DNA of 9,693 bases. Source: CAUPWF01 sp964367905. GTDB lineage: Bacteria; Bacillota; Clostridia; Lachnospirales; Lachnospiraceae. Position numbers and translations under genes: made by a program. The notes under the pieces are model-generated. The model saw only the letters and a program-made list of their open reading frames with translations, made no database searches and was not told the DNA's origin. Below are positions 4,666-9,693 of this stretch, in pieces. The stretch lies in assembly GCA_964367905.1 (NCBI GenBank), contig CAYIZP010000071.1:1-9693 (forward strand). Reading direction: 5' to 3'. Numbering within the stretch: position 1 is the stretch's first letter; every line of letters starts with the position of its first letter.

Positions 4666-6933
4666 ATGAAGGTTAGGGAAAAATTAAGTTTGGCGAATAA
4701 TTGGAAGTTCACACTTGGATCAACTTCTACAATGGCGTATTACAAGGGGTTTGATGACTCTGATTGGGAAGATGTCCGCATACCTCATGATTGGTCGGTT
4801 CATTATCCATTTAGTAAAGATTACTCAAGTGGAAGTGGCTATGTTATAGGTGGCGCAGGTTGGTATAGGTGCAGATTTGATTTGGATACAGAGCATATAG
4901 GAAAACACATTTGTGTTAATTTTGGCGGAGTATATAAAAATTCTAAGGTATGGATAAACTCTAATTATTTAGGGAAACGGCCTTATGGATATAGTTCCTT
5001 TTGTTATGATATTAGTGAATTTGTATGTAAAGGTGAAAATGTACTCGCGGTATGGTGTGAACACTTGGATACGGCAGATTCTAGATGGTTTACAGGAAGC
5101 GGGATATATCGTGATGTAACAATAACGATAACGGGAGAGAATAGAATAGAGGATGTCTTTATCTATACAAAGAGGCTAGAAGAGAACAAAGCCATTATGG
5201 AATTGGAAACGACACACCAAGGAAATGGCGATCTTTCGTTTGAGGTATATTATTCTAATCAAAAAGTCATGAGTTCTTATAGTAATCTTGAACTTACAAT
5301 AGAGAATCCAAAGCTTTGGGATTGTGATGATCCGAATCTATATATACTAAAAGCTATTTTATCAGATGGCGATACGGTATACGATGTATATGAAGTGTTA
5401 TTTGGAATCAGACAATTTCGATTTGATTCAAATGAAGGCTTTGAATTGAATGGTAAGAAAATGAAGATAAAGGGTCTATGCGTGCATCATGACGCGGGTG
5501 CTTTGGGGGCAGCGGTGCCGAAGGAAGTCTGGAGATATAGATTAGAACAATTTAAAGAATGCGGGTGTAACGCGCTGAGAACTAGTCATAATCCACCAGA
5601 CACAAAGCTACTTGACTTGTGTGATGAAATGGGATTTTTAGTTATGGATGAAGCTTTTGATGAATGGGAGGGGTGCAAAAATAAATGGTGGAAAGGACAC
5701 AATGTTTATCCGCCTAAGCACTATGGATATTATGAGGATTTTCCAGAGTGGCATAAACGTGATTTGCAAGATATGGTACGAAGGGATCGCAATCATCCAT
5801 CTATTATAATCTGGAGCATAGGAAATGAAATTGATTACCCGAATGATCCTTATGTTCATCCTTTGTTTGAGCAAATGACTGGAAATAATGATAAGGATAA
5901 ACCTGCTGCAGAACGTGTTTATGATAAAAACAAACCGAATGCAGAGCGACTAGTTACGATAGCAGAACGTCTGGTAGATTTAGTAAAAAAATTGGATCGA
6001 AGTAGACCTGTTACAGCGGCATTGGCTTTTCCAGAGCTTTCAAACATTACAGGGTTGGCGCAAACAATTGATCTCGTTGGATATAATTACAAAGAGCAAC
6101 TGTACGAGGAAGATCATGCAAAATATCCCAAGCATATTATATATGGCAGTGAAAACTCTACGCATCCAGAGAAATGGATAGATGTGAAAAATAATAACTA
6201 CATCTTTGGTCAGTTCTTGTGGACAGGAATTGATTACTTGGGGGAGAGTAAGAAAGCGTGGCCTGTAAGAATATCGCAAGCAGGGCTCCTAACATTAGCA
6301 GTGCAGCCGAAGCCTAATTATTATTTGCGTAAAATGCTTTGGACAGATAAGCTTTGTGCTCAAATAGCAACGAGTAAGGAAGAGGGGATTTTTTCGGATG
6401 GATTTAGTTGGAATTATAAACCCTTCGAAGAAATATATGTGACTGTATATACGAATGGTATAAGTGCAGAATTATATTTAAATGGTAACTCAGTTTCTAA
6501 AAGAGAAATCAAGGAGGAAGACTACTGCCGCGCTGTATGGAAAATTCCATTTGTAGAGGGAGAACTTAAGGCAGTGTGTGCAATGGGATGCGAATGTGTT
6601 ACAACGACACTTCAGACAGCGGGAAAAATTGCAAAGATCCAGATGAAAAAACTGGGAAAAGACTATGATGAAGTTGCTCAGATAGAGGTGAAATTAATGG
6701 ATGAGTCGGGGAGTTTTATTGTTCATAGAGATATGGTAATTACGTATGATGTGTTAGGGGGAGAACTTCTAGGCGTTGAAAATGGAAGTCCAAATGATAT
6801 TACGCCCTATACAAGCAATAGTCGTTGGACCTATCGTGGCAGTTCCATTCTATATGTTAGAAAAAAAACAGATGTATGTAAGGTAACTGCAACGATTAAA
6901 ATTAATTCAATTGCAGAAACCTTGGTAGTATAA
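4666..6933 (+). CDS. Glycoside hydrolase family 2 enzyme (beta-galactosidase/beta-glucuronidase-like)
   Basis: This is a 755-aa retaining exo-glycosidase with no signal peptide or membrane segment, so it probably acts in the cytoplasm on imported oligosaccharides. The N-terminal sugar-binding jelly roll has WEDVRIPHDWS, AGWYRCRF and FTGSGIYRDVTI. An Ig-like sandwich and the TIM barrel follow. Barrel motifs are GLCVHHDAGALG (His274-His275-Asp276), ALRTSHNPP (Arg305-Pro311) and IWSIGNE with Glu388 as acid/base. IIYGSEN with Glu496 is the likely nucleophile, and GQFLWTGIDYLGE contains Trp519. From about residue 575 come a DUF4982-like domain (ISAELYLNGNSV) and, from about 653, a GH2 C5-type Ig domain (GGELLGVENGSP). 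ATG 4666 is set by GAGGAGG (4652-4658) 7 nt upstream. The exact substrate cannot be read from sequence alone. The gene stands alone and converges with the two-component pair 15 nt downstream. Confidence 0.93.
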   Translation: MKVREKLSLANNWKFTLGSTSTMAYYKGFDDSDWEDVRIPHDWSVHYPFSKDYSSGSGYVIGGAGWYRCRFDLDTEHIGKHICVNFGGVYKNSKVWINSNYLGKRPYGYSSFCYDISEFVCKGENVLAVWCEHLDTADSRWFTGSGIYRDVTITITGENRIEDVFIYTKRLEENKAIMELETTHQGNGDLSFEVYYSNQKVMSSYSNLELTIENPKLWDCDDPNLYILKAILSDGDTVYDVYEVLFGIRQFRFDSNEGFELNGKKMKIKGLCVHHDAGALGAAVPKEVWRYRLEQFKECGCNALRTSHNPPDTKLLDLCDEMGFLVMDEAFDEWEGCKNKWWKGHNVYPPKHYGYYEDFPEWHKRDLQDMVRRDRNHPSIIIWSIGNEIDYPNDPYVHPLFEQMTGNNDKDKPAAERVYDKNKPNAERLVTIAERLVDLVKKLDRSRPVTAALAFPELSNITGLAQTIDLVGYNYKEQLYEEDHAKYPKHIIYGSENSTHPEKWIDVKNNNYIFGQFLWTGIDYLGESKKAWPVRISQAGLLTLAVQPKPNYYLRKMLWTDKLCAQIATSKEEGIFSDGFSWNYKPFEEIYVTVYTNGISAELYLNGNSVSKREIKEEDYCRAVWKIPFVEGELKAVCAMGCECVTTTLQTAGKIAKIQMKKLGKDYDEVAQIEVKLMDESGSFIVHRDMVITYDVLGGELLGVENGSPNDITPYTSNSRWTYRGSSILYVRKKTDVCKVTATIKINSIAETLVV

Positions 6934-6948
6934 TCTGTGCTATATTGA

Positions 6949-8523
6949 TTATTTTTGGTGGGTCTTCAGAAACTCTCTCGGTGAGACTCCAATAGTTTTT
7001 TTGAAGACTTTACTAAAATAAAAAGCATTTTCAAATCCCAAACTATCTGCCACCTCATATATTTTCTTGTTTTCATAAAGTAACATGGTTTGTGCTTTTT
7101 CTATACGTGCACGTGTGACAAACTCTACATAGTTATAGCTTCCAAATTGTGCAAAAAGTTGACTTAAATAATTGGAAGAGAAATTAAAGATAGCAGAGAC
7201 TTCCTGTAAGGATAATTTTTTATCTAGATTATTCAAGATATAAGATTCCACATCTTTAATCAGTTTTTGTTTATGATTCTTATGGCTGGATTGAAATTCT
7301 ATCTGGAGTCCATCTCTAAGTTGGATTAGCTTGTCGCAACATTCTGCGGTGGTTTTACATTTGTAGATGGAACGAAAACTATTTGGAGCATCTGAAAAGA
7401 TGCGATGCAAGATAGCTTCCCCATCGGGTATTAGTGTAATTGACATGTAAAGTAATTCACAGGTTGAGTCTAATACGGTGGTAAAATCAACTTGATTTTT
7501 AAAATCAGCTACGATGTTCGTCAACGCTTCGTAGAGTAGAACATCATTAAATTCCTCGAATGCGGTAGCTAGTTGAGCTGTATATTTTTTTAGATCAAAT
7601 GTATCCACAGTAATAGGCGTGTCTGTTGCATGTAAAATTTGTATTGGAGATTGACTCGTTAGCTTTGAAAAATTATTTTTTGCTTGTCGGTATGAGGTGT
7701 GGAGCATCAACGGATAAGTGACGGAAGACCCAACCGAACATAAAAGGCTTACTTTGAAATAAGAATTAACCATCGAACAAGATTGTTGTAAAGCTGTTTG
7801 GATGGTATCGATATCATCAGAGCAAAAACAAATACTTAGGTATTGCAAGTCTAGAGAGGTTATATAGCAGGGTAAATATTTGCTGATGGTATTCTCTATG
7901 ATCTTTACACTGCTAGTATATAGCTGAAAGCGGTTGTTAATATCATTTTCTAAATTAGAAGTAATCTTGCAATATGCAACTGTATATGCTGAGGCTGAAA
8001 AATCAAGTTGTAAATTCTCCTTTTGAATTTCAAAAGCCTGAGGTGTCTCAAACAAATTGCTGTACAATCGAATGAAAAATTTATCCCTGAACGAGGTGAG
8101 GTCATGTTCAGGTGGGTTTGGATTCGAATCGACGCTACCGATTTTGATTAGTCTATTCTTTGCCTTGTTCAAGGTTTCTAAAAGAGTAGGCTGGTCTAAT
8201 TCTAATTTAACCAAGTAATCGCAAGCGCCGTATTGGAGAGCTTGTTTTGCGTAATTAAATTCCTCAAAACTTGTTAATATGATAAAAAGAGGTAAGGTTT
8301 TTCGGAGTGAATGATAATGTCTTACAAGGTCAATTCCAGTTTTTTGCGGCATCTTGATATCGGTTATAATAATATCGGGATGCAGAGAGTCAATCAATTC
8401 GATTGCTTGAAGTCCGTTGTTCGCTGTTCCTACAATCTTATAACCATGTTCCTCCCAATTTATCATTCCTTGAAGTCCGATTAATACTAAGGACTCATCA
8501 TCTACTAAAATTATTTTGATCAC
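6949..8523 (-). CDS. AraC-type response regulator, YesN-like
   Basis: This is a 524-aa cytoplasmic transcription factor of the YesN class. The receiver domain (residues 1-125) has acidic Asp8-Asp9, phosphoacceptor Asp55 (IITDIKMP), Thr84-Ser85 and Lys106 (DYLVKLELD), all intact. A long middle region (about 130-420) with little recognisable sequence follows, as is usual in this class. The C-terminal AraC pair of helix-turn-helix motifs (about 424-524) includes LSLQEVSAIFNFSSNYLSQLF and IYEVADSLGFENAFYFSKVFKK. The start is GTG (8523-8521), which overlaps the kinase stop in GTGA. AAGGAG (8537-8532) lies 8 nt upstream, so the two genes are translationally coupled. Family members usually activate carbohydrate transport and hydrolase genes. 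The adjacent GH2 gene is a candidate target by position only. Confidence 0.94.
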   Translation of the reverse strand: MIKIILVDDESLVLIGLQGMINWEEHGYKIVGTANNGLQAIELIDSLHPDIIITDIKMPQKTGIDLVRHYHSLRKTLPLFIILTSFEEFNYAKQALQYGACDYLVKLELDQPTLLETLNKAKNRLIKIGSVDSNPNPPEHDLTSFRDKFFIRLYSNLFETPQAFEIQKENLQLDFSASAYTVAYCKITSNLENDINNRFQLYTSSVKIIENTISKYLPCYITSLDLQYLSICFCSDDIDTIQTALQQSCSMVNSYFKVSLLCSVGSSVTYPLMLHTSYRQAKNNFSKLTSQSPIQILHATDTPITVDTFDLKKYTAQLATAFEEFNDVLLYEALTNIVADFKNQVDFTTVLDSTCELLYMSITLIPDGEAILHRIFSDAPNSFRSIYKCKTTAECCDKLIQLRDGLQIEFQSSHKNHKQKLIKDVESYILNNLDKKLSLQEVSAIFNFSSNYLSQLFAQFGSYNYVEFVTRARIEKAQTMLLYENKKIYEVADSLGFENAFYFSKVFKKTIGVSPREFLKTHQK

Positions 8524-9693
8524 GTGCTAAACTCCTTGTCTTGAAATGGAATTAAAACTTCCGTGCATGTAAAACTATTTTTTTTACTCGTCATTTTTAA
8601 TCCATATTTTTCTGAATAAATATATTGTAATCTGTGGTGAACGTTCAATATTCCAATAGAAGAAAAAGAATCTTCCGTTTGATTTGTGTGAGAAAAAACA
8701 TCTTTAATCTCTGCTTCTGTCATTCCAACTCCATCATCGGTAATTCGAATTAGGATATCACCTTCATTGACAGGTTCAACTGTTACAACAATTGTTCCGC
8801 GCCCATGATTGGGCTCTATGCCATGGAAGATGCTATTTTCTACAATCGGTTGTAGAGAAAATCGTGGAATCAGACAATTCAATGTCCATGACTCCGCTGG
8901 TGGAATGATTTCAAGCGTAATACAATCTCCATAGCGATAATGCTGAATCGTGCAATAATCTTTTAGCAGAGCAAGTTCATTAGACAGGGTGATGAGCTCT
9001 CTTTCACTTTTTGCCACAGTTTTCAGCAAATGACTTAGAGAAGTTGTCATCTCAACAATTCCTGTTGCTTCTTGAATACTTGCCATCCATTTGATACTGT
9101 TTAAGGTGTTGTATATAAAGTGAGGACTAATTTGGTTCTGAAGTATCTTGTATTCTAAATTATATTTTTCAGATTCGTTTTCTACTTTTTGCTGTATCAA
9201 ACTGCTTATTTCGCTACTGAGCGAATTGATACCTTGTCCTATTTCTCCTAATTCATTCTCCCATTCAATCTCAGGATTGCGTGTAAAATCCCCTGTTCCT
9301 ACAATTGAAAGTTGCTGGCATATTTGTTTAATTGGTTTTGTGATAATTCGGTGCAAGTATGTAATAAGGAAAAAAGCCGCAACAAAAATAATCAGGAAGG
9401 CAAGAATAAATACTACAATATAGGTTCGATTAGGGATCTCGAAACTAGAGTTTCTAACCATGTGAGTGATGTATGCTCCATCCATACTAAATAGTGGGAC
9501 GCTGACAGAGATATAATCTGAGCCATTGGTTTTCACTTTAGAATATAAGGTGGATTCAGATAACGGTTTCTTATCAGAGAGTGGCTCTATCTGGGTTGTG
9601 TTGGCGATATCAACTGGAATGAGTCCCGTACTAGTAACTTGAAAGTGTTTGTCGTTAATGTGAAGGTAGAGGAGTTCTTCATCTAAGGAATAG
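8520..9693 (-). CDS. Sensor histidine kinase, YesM-like (5' end beyond the window)
   Basis: This membrane sensor kinase is the partner of the YesN-like regulator. The frame stays open to the right edge, so about 391 codons are visible and the true start lies outside. The GTG at 9536-9534 is an internal valine. In order there are the end of an extracytoplasmic sensor domain (ending near SVPLFSMDGAYITHMVRN), one membrane helix (YIVVFILAFLIIFVAAFFLI) and a HAMP domain starting at HRIITKPIKQI. A helical linker leads to the His_kinase motif LQNQISPHFIYNTLNSI. Its histidine codon is 9122-9120. The ATPase domain has PIVENSIFHGIEP (N box) and ITDDGVGM (G box). The extracellular part probably senses a sugar directly or through a binding protein, but the ligand is not evident. 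Confidence 0.93.
   Translation of the reverse strand, partial: YSLDEELLYLHINDKHFQVTSTGLIPVDIANTTQIEPLSDKKPLSESTLYSKVKTNGSDYISVSVPLFSMDGAYITHMVRNSSFEIPNRTYIVVFILAFLIIFVAAFFLITYLHRIITKPIKQICQQLSIVGTGDFTRNPEIEWENELGEIGQGINSLSSEISSLIQQKVENESEKYNLEYKILQNQISPHFIYNTLNSIKWMASIQEATGIVEMTTSLSHLLKTVAKSERELITLSNELALLKDYCTIQHYRYGDCITLEIIPPAESWTLNCLIPRFSLQPIVENSIFHGIEPNHGRGTIVVTVEPVNEGDILIRITDDGVGMTEAEIKDVFSHTNQTEDSFSSIGILNVHHRLQYIYSEKYGLKMTSKKNSFTCTEVLIPFQDKEFST

Noticed and set aside
6930..6956. Terminator hairpin for the GH2 gene, ATAATC (6930-6935) / GATTAT (6947-6952) then T run
   Set aside because: The stem is only 6 bp and AT-rich with an 11-nt loop, so it is too weak to call as a terminator.
9148..9494. 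Two + strand ORFs of 91 and 60 codons
   Set aside because: They lie opposite the HAMP/membrane region of the sensor kinase, overlap each other, and are shadows of that gene.
9534..9536. GTG as start of the sensor kinase
   Set aside because: The same frame remains open upstream to the window edge with plausible sensor-domain sequence, so this is an internal valine.

Overview
The window looks like low-GC Firmicutes DNA, most likely a clostridial lineage such as Lachnospiraceae. This is judged from AT-rich codon use, strong AGGAGG-type ribosome binding sites, a T-box leader, the indirect Asn-tRNA pathway and a YesM/YesN-type two-component pair. No 16S or other taxonomic marker is present, so the family-level call is an inference.

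Left part (1-4438, + strand). A 20-codon 3' end of an unrecognised gene is followed by a strong extended -10 promoter (92-119) and a T-box leader (about 150-410) with a canonical T-box, a probable AAC (Asn) specifier and an intrinsic terminator. The terminator is followed by about 250 nt of densely folded leader (411-657) with no recognised identity. Then comes the operon aspS-gatC-gatA-gatB. The AspRS is the short archaeal type and carries His35 and Pro90, residues associated with non-discriminating enzymes. It should therefore charge both tRNA-Asp and tRNA-Asn with Asp, and GatCAB would amidate the misacylated Asp-tRNA-Asn to Asn-tRNA-Asn. The T-box would raise expression when uncharged tRNA-Asn accumulates. 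A run of exactly 100 N (2178-2277) sits where the end of gatC and the first half of gatA should be. It is an assembly gap probably standing for about 0.85 kb, so the apparent gatC-gatA fusion is an artefact.

Middle (4439-4665). A short intergenic stretch holds a GGGACAG/CTGTCCC hairpin and two 14-nt C-rich direct repeats. Together they resemble a REP-like dispersed element and have G-quadruplex potential on the - strand. An operator-like dyad lies just before the next gene.

Right part (4666-9693). A cytoplasmic GH2 glycoside hydrolase (755 aa, + strand) converges with a yesM-yesN-like two-component pair on the - strand. The sensor kinase (cut by the right edge) and the AraC-type response regulator overlap by 4 nt (GTGA) and are surely cotranscribed. 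Such pairs usually control carbohydrate uptake and degradation genes, so the GH2 gene is a plausible but unproven target.

Most of the window is ordinary, well-understood biology. The least explained part is the structured stretch between the T-box terminator and aspS. It contains alternative hairpins and repeats a 15-nt segment of the T-box leader directly in front of the aspS ribosome binding site.
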